Program-made: the position numbers and the translations under genes
The notes under the pieces: model-generated
The model's database searches: none
Told to the model about the DNA's origin: nothing
The model's input: the letters and a program-made list of their open reading frames with translations, nothing else
Shown here: positions 20,160 to 33,751 of the stretch, piece by piece
How positions within the stretch are numbered: position 1 is the first letter of the stretch
How the letters are laid out: each line of letters begins with the position of its first letter
Assembly: GCA_009760855.2 (NCBI GenBank)
Contig: WPIO01000051.1
Coordinates: 2,409,501-2,473,500, forward strand
Reading direction: 5' to 3'
Length of the DNA: 64,000 nt
Source of the DNA: Cristatella mucedo
Taxonomy: Eukaryota > Bryozoa > Phylactolaemata > Cristatellidae

Positions 20160-22320
20160 TATGTATATATTTACGTATGTATGATAGCAAGTATACTCTC
20201 CTTGCCGCTTACCACCCCTCCCCGACCCTCTCCTGATAATCGTACCATTCGCCCGCTGTGGCAGCAGCGTCCGCTTTCGTCCTAGGTGTCAAAGTCAGAA
20301 ACCTAATCGCTCACACTTCCGCTCCGTCTCGCGAGCTCAGGAATCGTGCCTAGATCGTGACAAGGTGGCGCCCTTCGAGTTTTGCACTCTCGGATGGGAT
20401 TGGATGCAAGTCCTTGTGCGCCAGTCGGCGTCATCAAAAGGCCGCAGACAAAAACTGTGCGGGCGCGATCAATCGGCTTAGCGGAGTCCAAATTACGCTA
20501 AGTAAACGAGTCGCCCTTCAAATGGCTGAACGCGAAGAGCCGCCGCCGCTACTGCTGCTGTTACGTTGTGCAAACGTTCGATATCGCTGCTGCGCTTATG
20601 AAATCGATCGATGGGCGGTTAATTTCGCTTCGGCAGCCGACGGCCGCAAGGTGCAGCTTTGACTTGCCGCAGCAAAGGCCACTCGCGCGAGGTCGGCGAA
20701 GTGAGGTGTAGGGAAAGGTCATGCGAGGTCGGGGAAGCTTCGCTTGTCTTCGTGAGCCCAGGCTTGCAATGGCGCGTGCGTCCTACCGGTAAGCAGCGTG
20801 TCGGGACAACCGACCGGACGCACGTTCATTCTCAGCCCAGACGCGGCGTACAGCGACAGCAATATTCGGCGGAAGTGCCAATTTTTCGCCCAATAGAAGT
20901 ACAGAACGAATCGGAGCAAACACACAAACGTACCAGGTGGCGGAACGCATCCAGAGTGAGCGCTGGCTGAGTACAGAATCGTGTTTTTCAATTCAATTTC
21001 GGCGGGGCTGAATCCACGCACATCTTGACGACATCTTGACGACATTCGCAGAGCCTAGCGCCGAGGCTCAGTGCGTCGCTTCAATCGCTCCATAAACGAA
21101 GTAACTCCAGCCGCTGCAAGCAGGAAGACGTAGACGCTCCTAGAGGGGCAACAGAGGGGGTAGAGGGACACGCAGCGTATTTCCGTTTCACCGTACGTGT
21201 GGCGCTTCAGTGTACGCTGAACTGCCTGGTCATGGTAGCGTTCATATTCGTGGCGAGAAATCTTGCCGCCACTGACATTCAACCACGTGATGAGACCACA
21301 CCATGTCAAGAGTCCACTCGTTGAACCGTTGAGTGGCTAATGGCTGCACGCTCTTCTCATGGGGGGGGTCGCGCAACGACCCGGCGATACTGAGTCGGTT
21401 GGCTTCGTCGAGCAGCCGGTGGCATTTCAGAATGCCTCGCATAGCAATAAAGCGGCCGTCAAAGCAAGCCAAGAACCTGAACGCAAAAAATTCGCGTCGG
21501 AAGAGATGCACATTGGCGTGTCTACTTAGCTTATCGACCATTGGGCGTGCGTTGCCGTGCAATCAACTCGACGCTGCCAGAAGCACTCACAAGAAGCACA
21601 GTGCACAGTATTGAAGTTCACTTTTCGCACACCTTCTTCGCTTGGCACACGAGTTCTTGTGGGTTGCCTGGACTTGGAGGAATTTACTTCGGGATGGTTT
21701 ACGCATGCACCCAAATATAAGAATTCTATAGCTGTAAAAATGAGTTATACAGAAAAGCATTTATATAAGTGCACACCACCATGCATGTAGCATGTAATTG
21801 TTTTGCAGTGCTATTGGTTCTGGCTTTCTACTGGCCATCCAGTACAATGATAAGGATAATTGTAAAACATTTACATACTGCTCTAAGGGAACAGAGTCTC
21901 TTTAAAGGAACTTAAAAGTTTAATTTATTAGTCGTACCATCAAGTATTTGACGGTATTACAACTGTAAAAGTCTGCTCCACAATGATATTCCTCAAAATG
22001 CGTGCTAAGACTTAAAAGCTGTACGTGCTCATGCTGAAGTGGGTAATTAAAGCTTCGTGTTTTGTCTGGCTGCTTGGGAGTTGGCCTTAGCAGCTGACGT
22101 AGTACGGGCCGAGGGTACGGGTCTGTTTCGCAACCTACTCCTCAACCTCCACCGTATAACCCTGTGATTTGATGGAATGCCTTCTGAGTATCAAAACCTC
22201 CGTCTTTTACCGAAAGTACAAATATCGCTCACCATATGCGTGTGACAGTAATTTGGTCGAATGTTCATACATGAACCCAATGCGAAAGTTGTATATTGAC
22301 CCTCTACGAAAGTGCGATAT
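20160..22320. other. no gene recognised
   Basis: Moderately GC-rich up to about 21.7 kb, then AT-rich. Minus-strand ORFs of 84-108 codons at 20719-21562 show no domain I recognise and no splice pattern. Left unassigned. Confidence 0.45.
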
Positions 22321-22323
22321 TTG

Positions 22324-22326
<3 letters not shown>

Positions 22327-22354
<28 letters not shown>
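22327..22354. repeat. (CT)n microsatellite
   Basis: About 14 CT units. Confidence 0.95.
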
Positions 22355-22358
<4 letters not shown>

Positions 22359-22619
22359 TCTTGCTATATGCACTTCAACGTTTTAGCAGATGCTGCTGTT
22401 GATACGACAGCAAATCCTTTGTTTTGCAGATGAGTGAGTATCTATTCGCATGTTGTGAGCGTGCGGTTGACATTGTGTACCAGATGTTTCTGACAACTCT
22501 ACAGTTGATCACCAAGCAAAATCTTAGCTTCAATTTTGACGCAGTCGATTTCTGAGAGAAGAAACAAAACTTAGCCAAATTGGAAGCCTCAAATTGAAGA
22601 AATGGTCAGACGTACCTGT

Positions 22620-22872
22620 TTCTCAAAGCATTTGCTGGGCACTTGTAATTTGTCCTTTGTGTGCTTATGCGCTCTGACTATGTGCATTTTACCGCTAACC
22701 ACGTTTACATTCTGACACTGCACTAGTTACCTCTAACCATACTATGCTTGTTGACATTGTGCATGCTACCACTAATCATTCGATCATGCTTCCTTTACAG
22801 CATAAATGAAGTGCCTAAGAAGAGGTTAAGTTCTCCGAGGGCGCTACATAATGTATTATTATTATTATTAAA
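22620..22872 (+). mobile_element. L2-like LINE, 3' UTR and tail
   Basis: Plus strand: ctaaccacg/ctaaccata-type repeats of the 3' UTR, tgcttcctttacagcataaa, then gaagtgcctaagaagaggtt and gttctccgagggcgctacat, ending in (ATT)n. It aligns by eye with the 3' UTR of the 63.3-kb copy. 5' truncated. Confidence 0.75.
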
Positions 22873-25800
22873 AAGGCCCAACACCGATAGACAAGGAAAA
22901 TCTGAGCAGCAAGCCCATTCGATTTGAGCTGCAGCAGTTTAAAATCTTGCGGTAACCACTAGTAAGCATCAAAGTGGTAGGAGCCATGAGTGGCTTGAGT
23001 GCCGTCACGTCTTAAGCCTCCGTCTGTACAGCAGTCAAGACTTTTTCTGACAAGCTCCTAACCGTAGCTTAAGAGGAGCGATGCAATCGCCAGCTGATAA
23101 GCCTTCGCAGAACGCCTAGTCACAAATTAAATACCGTTGCTAAGGCAGCTAGCAGGCAGTTGTAGTTGCTAAGGCAGCTAGCATGCTCTACACCTGCATT
23201 TTAGCTTCGGAGAATGCAGATGAGGTGCTTCATCTGAGTAGGAGGAAGGGGAGCAGAGTTTCGTCTCTGCGTCGAGTTCGCGATTGCTAGTAAGTAAACA
23301 ATTTTGCACCATGTCGAAAGGAAGGCAACAAGTATGGCCCCTAGACGCCTTCACCCAATGACTGACCCTTGTTCGTTTCGAGGTCATCCGCTGTTTTCAA
23401 AGACTATGGCAGACCTTGGTGATGGCTGTTGTAGCTAGAGCTATGGCTTGCAATTTCGAAAGCAGTGCCATGGAAGTTTAGGGTTTCGATTGCACATGCC
23501 GTGCTGCATGCAGGGTGTTTGTTGCTCAGTAGTATGCTGCTACGTTTGCTGCTGTCTTGCCATTGTTTTGCATAGTATTGCAAGTACCGGCTGATGCTGA
23601 TCCGTACTCGGGTCTTGTGAGGTGGGCACAGTGTGCTAGCGGGAATAGGGCTGTGAGCGGAAAACGGAGAAACGAAGAGTATCACAATCGGTGACCCGTT
23701 TTATATAACCAAACAAAAGGTAAGGGAATATAAGCTCCTGCATCTCAGCCTGAGATACAGGTTGTGTACATGTGCGTGCCTATGTCTATGTGCGCGTGTT
23801 CGTGCCTATATTCGTGTGTCCGAACTCGTGAATGAGTGCGAGTTCGCGCACCAGCTTTATTGTTTGCGTATCCTTTGAATGATTTTGCTCGGCTTACCTG
23901 TAAGTGTTAAGCATCTCAGCACGTGTGATGTTACGTGACTGTTGGAGTGTGCCATGAAATGTGAGGGTACTTGACATTTGTGTATGCCTTTACCGTACAG
24001 TTTACGCTAACACAACGTCTATAAACATAAGTGCGTGTTTGCTTGTGTGGGTATGAGTCTTATATACGGTAACGATATTGATGCAATTAAATCTATATAA
24101 CATTAGATTAAAACCAAAGTTCATTTGTATTTTGCAACGTATGAACGCAGATATTTAATGATAGTTCAAGGCGAGCGTCACAATAGGAGGTCAAAAACCA
24201 ACGCCGTAGGCACTGCTGCTGAATAGGCTTTCGAAGCGCACCTTGCATACACGGCTTGTTTAGGGATGCAGAAGGAAGCATGCTTTGACCAAGGCAAATG
24301 GCTGTACGAGCTTTCATAGCCATCTGGCAAGGACGCTGAAAAACTGGCAAGATGCTAAAGAACTGCCAACATCCTCGTGACAGCGCAGCAGGTAGACTGG
24401 TAAAGTCGAATGCTTCCTGCTCAGATTGCAGGGATCGCCGAGCAAATGCTAGGGCACTTGGCCTTTACAGGTCGAGAGTACAAACATATGGAGCCGGACG
24501 CCAAGAGAGACCAGCCACTGCTACAGTCGCCATTGCTGGTGACTTATTCGGTGTCCCCAGGTAGCAGAGATGTAAGGGACACGGGGAAAAGGCCAGAAAG
24601 AACCCAAGGAACAGCCAGAGAAAGGATCAAATTAGAAGTATTGAGACATATACTATGACGTTCTGCTGATCATCCATCGACCGGTGTGAGCCATTGTGTA
24701 TTATGAGACACAGTCACTGAAGTACTTGGGCTCGTTGCTTTCTCTGGTTATGCGTGCCGCAGATATTGATCCAACCACTGGGGGAATAAAAGAGACCAGG
24801 TAATCGCAGAGACACGGTGGTGTGGACGCCGATCCGATGTCTCCACACCTTCTCGCATGCATGCATCAGTGCGAATTCACGTGTCTGTGCGGCGTCCACT
24901 TAAGTATGAGTGTATGTCTATTCACTAGCGTGTGTGCCGGTGGATGTACGAATAGGTTTTCATGTGAGTGGGTTAGTACGCCGGTGTGAGTGGATGCATT
25001 ACGTTTCGTTACGTGAGTGTGGATGTGTGCATGCGCGGTAACTTTGGGTGCGAATATGCGTATGCATGTGCCCCTGCAGCTCATACTCATACTGCATTTG
25101 TAGGTGAAAAAAGCTCTTCAAAGCCATAAAGCTACACTATAAACTGAAGCTGTGTACAAATCGCAAGCATGCACCTCTACTAGCTGTAAACATGTACCTC
25201 GATCCGCCAAGGTTCAGCAAATTGGGAGACACGTCGATTATGATGCTGGGATCGGTACATGTTTTATTCATTGGTGTGTTGCTTCCGATTTAATTCCGGA
25301 TTACATGCGGTATTCATATTAATCTTTTCCTTCAAAGTGGAATTTATCAACGCCACCGATCCCATTCCAAACGTGTTTTCTTTTGAACGGTACCATGAAC
25401 ATATTTTAGATTGTTGGACAAATATTTTCCATATTTTCTCGATATGTACCTTTAAACTCAGGTGTTACCCGCCTCCAAGAGTAAAACGTTTCTAAGCTTT
25501 AATGACTGGCCGTGCATAAGATTAAATTTTTCTTTTAGAACAGCGCTGATATCTCTAAATTCAAACCCTGTTCATTTGACCCCCTCACTTTGAGACAGTG
25601 CTGCTTTGGAAGAAATCTTATTTTTCTTCCCGTGCGAATGCACTTTCGACCTCCGAGTCTTACGGTTGTTTTACTCACTGCCGTAGGCTAAACTTGGATC
25701 ACTATGGCACCCGTATGAGCACTCTCCTACCTTCTTTTAATTTGTTCTCCCACTACGGTTCTGTTGCCCCAATATATTTTCCAAATAATGTAAATGGAGC

Positions 25801-26250
25801 CAACAGAGCAGATCTGGATGGCATTCAGCCTCGATGCTGGAAATATATACATTCGCAGCACACGCCTGTATGGTCCTCCCCAAATTTCCCTATCGCAATT
25901 GTTTGTGCTGTTTCCGTGATCTTCTGTTTAAGTGAGTCATAGCGAGCAGTGACAGTTTTAGTAAAGGGTGTGCTCTGGCTGCCTGCTGACATTCGTCCCC
26001 CTTTCGTAACCAGCTGTCACAGCTAGACCGGCGTCCTTCTGATGGTTCACTGGTCGAATCTTATCGACTGTTCAGCGACGGGACAGATTATCCGTCCTTT
26101 CGCAGACGCAATCAAACCAGCAAGTGAACGGGAATCATTGCTGGGTAGACCACTCTGCTACTCGGTAGCTAGAAATGGCGTGAACAAACGCGTTTTATCG
26201 CTGCCTTTTGTAAAAAGAAGTGGCAGCCACAATTAGACGACATTGCAAGG
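22873..26250. other. no gene recognised
   Basis: Mixed sequence with a TG/CG-rich patch near 23.76-23.85 kb and a small direct repeat (ttgctaaggcagctagca twice, 23128-23183). ORFs of up to 114 codons (25598-25942) have no recognised domain. Confidence 0.45.
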
Positions 26251-26274
26251 CTGCGTACCGGTGCTTGCAAAGCT

Positions 26275-26605
26275 TTTTCTCTGCAGGTCCTATACTGTGG
26301 GACTAACACCCACAATTCTTACTCTATCGCGACAGCTACTCTCCTGCTGCCGACTGTGCCATACACACTTTTCAGCCGTCCTTAGCTGGTACTTGTTTGC
26401 TACTTACTACCTCAACTGCTCTTCTGATTCAGCTATGCTTCTCACTTTCTCTTCTTATTCTGTGAGATGAAGTAGGTTGGCTACCACATGCGTTCCTAAA
26501 GCAGCTTGGGGTTTGAGTGAGCTATAGAAAAACTCTCCTGCCTAACACCCACATAGTCTTTATGGCTTTGTGGAGTTACAGACGGAGATATAATACCATA
26601 CAATC
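26275..26605 (+). mobile_element. F2-family LINE, 3' fragment
   Basis: Plus strand begins ctgcaggtcctatactgtgg (from the SAGPxLW.. WNSLP region), continues through the conserved C-terminal segment (LFATYYLNCSSDSAMLLTFS) and ends ctatagaaaaactctcctgc, taacacccacatagtctt and ggctttgtggagttacag. One extra A breaks the frame near its end. Confidence 0.8.
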
Positions 26606-26609
26606 TACA

Positions 26610-29600
26610 AAACGGAATAACTGCACCAGAGTAAAAGCCCGAACTCGCTTATATACTTTCTCCAGAAGAACCCGCATAGCTGCCTCTACGTATTTATTTG
26701 TTTTAGTCCTTCTTATAAGCAGATCTGACCTCTGCCAGAAGCCCACTCACCGTGCGAGGAAAGTCAATGTCTGCAATGCCTCAGAAAGTTTAGGCGTTCC
26801 GAGGCAACAGGATTGGCAGGAAGCAGGGTTAGTCATTATCACATTCATTCGGAGAATTTGCATTTGTAAGAATTTGAGTATGAGAAAAAAATGAGCCGAC
26901 TAGCCTTCGATATTTCACGACTCTCTTTCCACAAAGTAAAACAGAATTTCCCGAAGAACAGGAAAGGCGCAGAGCGAACACTTTCCGTCAGGATAAACTT
27001 CACTCAGGCTTCCATTCATTCAGGCGATACTATCTTAATGAGCAGCTACAAATCACTCTGCTTCATTCAAAATAAACCTGCATGCGGTAGAGCGTTATTG
27101 AAAAGACTCAGAAAAGTAATGTTATGCCCTCGTTCGACTTCAACATTGTCACCTAGCAATCTAGCAATCTACCCTTCAGCCAAGCAGGACACGTGTCATC
27201 TGCAGGAATGCCCTACATTCACACTTACCGTGACTAAGATGAGTCGACAGACACGAATTCCCCGCAGCGTGCATGTTTGTAGTGCACCAAGCCAAACAAG
27301 AGTAAAGATCGCTATACATTTATTTCCATTATGTCCTACAGCTTGTATGAGAATCTGTCTCCATTTTCTTGCTAAATAATGAAACAGATCTCGTAAAACC
27401 AAGGAGAATTTCAGGATCTAGTGCCGCTTTAAAGTCTTCTTGAAAATGATTGCGTATAAGCTCCATGCAGTTTACCCAATCAATGATGCGATGTACACAG
27501 CCTGTGCAAGCAGGGCATCGGCAAAGCCGTGCCAGCAGTTCAAGCTATGCTCGAGGCACGCGCTGCTAGAAAACATGGTTTCACAAAACTGAGCACCAGT
27601 ACGTAAAGACAAAGTCCATATCGCCGCTGGAAGGGTGGTTTTGTGCACGCTGCTCTACCGGCAGTACGCAGCACGAATCGAGCGCCTGCCGGAGCTCCAT
27701 CCGGCAAGTACGAAATGCAGATGCAGGTAATGCTCCCGAGCAATGAGTTCATCGAACAGACTAATGGCTACCATCACGATGACTTTAATGGTTATCAGGG
27801 ACGCATCGCGAAGACTTTAATGGTTACTGGAGACGCATCTCGATGACTTTATTGTTTGCCAGGGACGCATCGCGATGCTTTAACGAGGCAGTACTGTACA
27901 CAGCAATAGTTATATATTATTAATTAACAATATTTAGATTCCCGCCATTTCTGCAAACATGGCAAACTTTGGCAGCGAGGGTTGTAGTTGCCCTGAAAGC
28001 CCGCACGATATAATTCAATACTGACGCGGCAGCAATTGAGCTGAGCATTTAATAATGTCACATTCTGTCAGCCCGTATTGGACAACGTTTTGAGAGACAC
28101 AGAAATGAGTTTAAACAAGAACCTATAAGACCTACAGCACCAGTAATTCTACAATGACACGAGGGTAGGGGGAGCATTCACATACCCATCGAGTTGCATA
28201 AAAAAGACACTGCAAAGAAAAGATTATAAACGAAAGCGTACACTTGACAGTCGCACAGTCTTTACGAAGGGTCCTGCAGCATTCTCGGAAGCCTACAGCG
28301 AGCCACAGCTATTTCCCCCGAGAAAAACCAATAAAAACGATGCCATAGCTGTGCTTAGCACACAAGCAACGTCCCAGGCAGCATAACGGCAATATTAGCC
28401 ATTGCACCGCTGCAGCAGGCTGATGCTCACAAAGTGCTATGCAGACTCTTATAAATGAGGCGACTAAGATGCCGCTCTCCTCGCACTGGCTACATTGTCT
28501 CCGCGCGTCTTTTCGAGGCAAGCCGTCATGAGTTGCTCTAATCGAGGCCTCTCGGTTGCTACCTGCATCGCCCTGTCGCGGTCTGCCGCTCGATGTCAAG
28601 CAACGTCGCGGGCTTGTCTATACCTGTCATTCACTCTCAGCCGTCAGCATTCTGCAGCTGCTGTTTGGCACCGCTGCCAGGCTTGCCGAGATCACCCGCT
28701 GTTCTCATGCCACAGCACAGGTTTGCCTGAAAAGAAGTCGAGAACTGAGAGCAAGTGACGAGCGCAGAGAATGATAGCAGGGAGCAGCAGGTGAGAGACT
28801 TATAGATTTGCCGATGAAGCCGATGGATCTTCGGCGAAGCTGCCCCTGCATGCGATACCGCGCGGGGAGTGTCGACATTCCATAGGAGGTAAAGGACTAC
28901 TGCTCTTTCGCTTCAATCAAATGACACAAGAAGAAAGGGAGACGACAGAATGCCCCGTCCTCTGACGCATGCTTGACCAACACAAATTAATGTATCGCCA
29001 TACCGCTATCCTCAATCAGCGACCAAAGAGAGTTCGCTACACGTCTTTCTTCTTAGCCGAGACCGTCGGAGAAGACCAAATGCTGGAGGATTTTTCCACA
29101 ACTTCTTATTGCACCTAAGAACCATGAATGACTCCTTGGTGCTCTTCCAGATGTTTCTATTCCACGCTTCGAGGTTTCTTCTTATTCGGTACTGATTGCC
29201 TGTATTAATTGTACGCTTGAATATATAAGTGCATCTCAAGCTAGGATCACCGGAAGGAAAAGCGTCGGGAGCTTTAAGCACAAAAAGCTTCTCATTCCCG
29301 AGAATTCTGTTGCCGTCAAGTGAGTTTTACTTCTATTCAGTACTACATCCTCGAGGTAATTCGGAAGGGGTCATTTTTTTCACGTGTGGCTACAACTGCC
29401 TCAGGTGCTTTCACGTACGTCTCCAGAACTACTACAGCTGTGAGAATCATTGGTTCACTAATAGCATTTGCTATAATAACTGACACAATCTCTTGACTCG
29501 TATCTTCCAAATTTCGTCTCGCCATCAAGTCTGGCGCCAACTCTGATGTCCCATTGCTTTATTTGATCCGTTAGAGCACGTCTGTCACTCAATTCTTCTT

Positions 29601-30425
29601 CAACCTCTCACCACTAGCTAAGACCGAGCTGGTATGACTACCGAGCGCAAATTTATAACATTTCAAACATCTGCCCCACTGAGCAACAGATCGATAAAAA
29701 CCCCCATTAACCTGCAAACGCACCTCCCAGAGACTTACTTTAGCTTGCCTGGGAATTAATTAATGTGATCGCACGACGCAGGCGTCATTCACCTGCTGCA
29801 AAGACTTGGTGGCAATCCATCTTATCATCATTATCTATTTGATTCTCGCAAGAACCGCACATCTTGGTGCAGTGTCCCATGACACGTTATTCACGCTTCC
29901 AGGCCTCTATGATTCCGTCGGGGCTCATACAGTTGACGAAACGATAACTATGAACCAGTGTCCAATGCCAAAGGGCACTTTGTTTTGCAGCACGAATAGG
30001 GCCTTAGATGAGACCTATCTACTTACTAAAGACAGAGGGACTGACGTATTCTCGGTTTTTGCCTGTCATCGGTTGTTCCCTGTCATCGACGCCAAACCCT
30101 ACTCCCTTTCGAACTTTTTGTCATCCGTATACCTTTAATGCGGATTCTGAGACGGACAGTCCCTCATAAAATGACTCATCTCGCCACATTCTAAGCAGGT
30201 ATAGTCTATTTTTCTACACTTTGTTGTATCAGATTCAATCGTTACGGCTGTGTCCTCTCTTGTGAGGATGCACGTGAGTCCCCCCAATCCTTGTTAACAC
30301 CGAACTTGCAAAAGCATACACATTAGGTGACACAATATCATAATGTTGCAGCTGGTACGGCAGACTGCTTCAGGCAGACTCTGTACGAGCTGCTTGGCGC
30401 AATGACTCACCGATTGACAGATGCT
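26610..30425. other. no gene recognised
   Basis: Several ORFs of 90-162 codons (26517-27379, 28309-28599, 29806-30138), none with a recognised domain, start context or exon boundaries. It includes the 32-bp tandem repeat at 27781-27883. The ORF at 29806-30138 is the most protein-like by eye but remains unassigned. Confidence 0.4.
27781..27883. repeat. 32-bp tandem repeat, three copies plus a partial one
   Basis: Units start gactttaatgg or gactttattg and end gacgcatcgcga or gacgcatctcga (27781-27812, 27813-27844, 27845-27876), with a fourth partial start at 27877. A degenerate partial unit may precede them. Confidence 0.92.
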
Positions 30426-30429
30426 AACT

Positions 30430-30430
<1 letters not shown>

Positions 30431-30512
<82 letters not shown>

Positions 30513-30554
30513 ACGCGTGTGTGCATGCGTGTGTGCTTGCATGTGTGCGTGCAC

Positions 30555-30602
<48 letters not shown>
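30431..30602. repeat. (GA)n and (GT)n compound microsatellite
   Basis: About 80 bases of GA repeat (30431-30511), a spacer of mixed GTGC/GCAT repeats, then about 45 bases of GT repeat. It generates the long Ser/Leu- and Cys/Val-rich spurious ORFs on both strands. Confidence 0.97.
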
Positions 30603-30605
<3 letters not shown>

Positions 30606-30609
30606 ACAA

Positions 30610-32560
30610 AAGTGGTGTGCGGCTTCCGCGTCCGACCAGAACTGGGCCGCAAGCACAGCGCCAGTAACGGCTATCGACTTGTAGGTGCAGCCACAATACA
30701 AGTAAGCATCTCGACAGTAGCAGGAAAATGGCCGCGACGAAGGGCGCTCATGCATGCCTAAGCGTAACAAGTCACCTAATGTAGATAAGTCTAATTGACA
30801 GCAACGTAGGGTTACGGGCGTCCAACTATGGCCATGACGCACAACACAGGCTCTGTGGCCTAGAGCTCAAATCAACTCAAGCGCCTAGGCCGACTCCGGT
30901 AACGCAACTGACTGCCTACCGCACGGCGGCGGCTTTTTATGCAGCCTCGGCGGTAGCTAGGTTGTCGTTGCATAGTCATTAAAACTCTGGAACCACGAAT
31001 AGTGCATAGCAGTCGCAATCTGGCCGATTTAGCTCGCCGCCGGTTCAAGAGAGCAGCCGCTGCGGTCAGTTTCTCGTCTGTCGTGCCGCCGGTCAGGTCG
31101 GACGTCGCACGTAAACCACGTTACGTAAGTAAATAAACATCGCGCTGCCAGCAAGCCTGCTCAGTGCTGCTGCTATTCCTAAGAGTCGGCCTCCAGTTTA
31201 AAGTCGTCAGTAGCCGCGCCCCCGACGTCAAAATGGCGAGCCGTCGTCGCAGCACGCTTCGAGCGTCGGAGCGCCAGCCGCCGGCGGGTCTGCTCCTCGC
31301 GAACCGTCAGCCTGCCTGCTCGCGCGCGGCCGGCGCGCGGCTCGGAGATGCACCCGCCAAGTGCATCTGCCCCGTGCTTTGTCGGACCGCCAGCCGCCGG
31401 CGGGTCGACTGGCTTCCGCCACCGTCGCCCGCCCCCCTCCCCCGGAGCAGATAGCCGACCAGTAAGTCGCCGGTCCCCGGCGGCGCCCAGCTGGTCATCA
31501 GCCGACCTACCCTCGCTCCCCCCGGAGCCAGCCAGCTGGCCTTTACCTATGCAGCTGCAGCTCTGACCGGCCGACCAGCTCTTCGGTGGAGGGCAGCGGC
31601 GGCGGCGACGGCCGCTAGCGAGCGTCGACGTCGCTCTAGCGGCCCTTCGCGCGCACACTGGCCATTCTTCAGCCGCCGGCTGGAAAATGTCGCATTTTAC
31701 ATAAAAAAGTAAAGCAAAGGTCAACTGATCGAGCGGCCTCACTTGTATCGATCTCGGCAGAAGAGCCTGTCTGGCGTCTGTCGCTGCGCTGTCAACCGAT
31801 TCTCTATTGCCCACCCACCGGCGGACTTGAACCCACGACCTGCCCGGGTCAAGAAGTGTAAGCTGCCGCGCCGACGGCCGCGCGGGCGCGCGCGCAGCAC
31901 TGGCCGGACTCGAATGCTTTCGGCGGCTAGCTAATGAGACAGGAGCTCGTTTGTGCGGCGAAACTCTCGGCTAAAAAGGAATGACTGAAAGGGTAGCCCA
32001 AGTTTACTCGGCTGATTAGTGTACAGTGACGGCTCGGCTCTCGTCTGAAATTCGATTCGCCCGGAGCCGTCGAACGCCCGACAACCGTCAGCCGAGTGAG
32101 CTTAGGCGGCATAGTCGTTGGCGACCGCGGCGCGAGCGAGGCGCTGGCCTGCGAGCGAGTGAGCTTCAATGTCGAGCCGCGTCCTGCCGCGTCCGACTGC
32201 TCGTCCTCGTCCTCGTCGTCGTCGAACGACGGTCAGTGCTCGCCTGGCTGTGGCCGCTGGCCAAGCTTAAGGGGCAACGGCCGGGGGGGGGGTGGGGGGT
32301 CGGAGGCGGTGCTGAACCCGGTCCCGTGCTGTTTCGTCGCTTCCAGCGCATTCCGAGTAAACTTTCAGGCTCTCGGTGTCGCTTGTCACCTCCATGACGA
32401 CGGCACTCCGCCTGCACACCAAATTGGACACGAGTCGAGTGCGACGCACGCAGAGAATTAGGATTGAGTTTGAGTATGATCTGATCAGCAACAGGTTTCC
32501 TCATTGCTTATGCTACTCCGAGAAACGATGCGCGCGACGACGGTTAAAAAATGCTCCTCA

Positions 32561-32623
<63 letters not shown>

Positions 32624-33050
32624 AAGCCCTAAATGTTGCGACTGGCGCTCGGACTAACGGGGCACTGCCCTGACGAAGCACCCCTAGCGAGCGCCATCTT
32701 GACCGCCGCACCGCGATCGTTGGAAAGGCCACCGGCTTCGACGACAGGGCTTTCAGCCGACGTTTTATTTTCTAAATTTCTATCAGACAGACATGAATGA
32801 AGTCCTGTGCGGCACCAACGAAGTGCCTTGAATTAGCTTTTGACTATGTCCTTGGCCTCCTGTTCGCGTCTGGCCCAGACTGAGATTACTTCGTATGAAG
32901 AAGACCTAGGCAGTAAAAGAACGGAGTGCGCGAAATGAAATCAACGACTGCTAATGAAATGGTCGCCGGGGGACTGCTTGTGACTGTCATCGATGCTCCT
33001 TGCCAGTGCTACGAAGCTGATCGACGTAGGCAGGGTGGTCGACATATGTG
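30610..33050. other. CpG-rich block, no gene recognised
   Basis: Strongly GC/CpG-rich from about 31.0 to 32.5 kb. It contains a 19-bp direct repeat (cgccagccgccggcgggtc at 31272 and 31388), a G-run region at 32283-32299 and a GA microsatellite at 32566-32619. Long ORFs occur on both strands (for example 31179-31814, minus) as expected from the composition. A promoter or 5' exon is possible but not demonstrable. Confidence 0.4.
32566..32619. repeat. (GA)n microsatellite
   Basis: About 27 uninterrupted GA units. Confidence 0.97.
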
Positions 33051-33052
33051 TT

Positions 33053-33080
33053 CGTATGCACATGGGTATATACAATATTT

Positions 33081-33132
<52 letters not shown>

Positions 33133-33160
33133 AAATATTGTATATACCCATGTGCATACG
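33053..33160. repeat. 108-bp perfect palindrome with a (TA)24 core
   Basis: The 30-base arm 33053-33082 (begins cgtatgcacatggg, ends caatatttgg) is matched exactly by its reverse complement at 33131-33160. The 48 bases between are pure TA repeat, so the whole unit is its own reverse complement. A short direct repeat, taggcaggaatcgg-like, follows at about 33161 and 33191. Confidence 0.97.
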
Positions 33161-33606
33161 CAGGCAGGAATCGGAAATTGAATTGAAACGTAGGCAGGAA
33201 TCGGACCTCAATTGTGACTGGTTTTGTTTGCGGTTGCCGATTTATGACAATTAAATTAAGGACCGAAAGCATACGAATATACGGTAGCTAAAAGCACTAT
33301 ATTTCAATATTTGATCATTGATATACAGTCTCATTAAAGGTGCGGATGTGAAGTTCATGCTAGGGAATATGCTGCCTCAATATAAACACGTGGACTTATT
33401 TCATTGGGTATGGGCGTTCTCGATTGCCGGTACGCTCTGCATTCCTCGTATGCATTCCTGCGGCATCGGTGTTGCTTGTAAGACTCATTAGCCGTATTTC
33501 GAGGAACTAGTTCCACCAGTTTGATCACTGGCTGTGAGCTACAGTGCCTTTTGATGCAGCGTCTGTGGCATAGACTAGTTCACGAGCTTCTGTTTTGATA
33601 AGGTCA

Positions 33607-33678
33607 TCTCTCTCTCTCACTCTCTCTCTCTCTCTCTTTCTCTCTAGGAATCCTTCTAAGCAACACACACACACAGAT

Positions 33679-33751
<73 letters not shown>

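Noticed and set aside
29806-30138. 110-codon plus-strand ORF with protein-like composition
   Set aside because: Hydrophobic start and balanced composition, but no family recognised, no neighbouring exons, and within the length expected by chance.
31179-31814. 211-codon minus-strand ORF
   Set aside because: Same reason: GC-rich DNA, low-complexity Arg/Gly/Ala protein, no recognisable motif.
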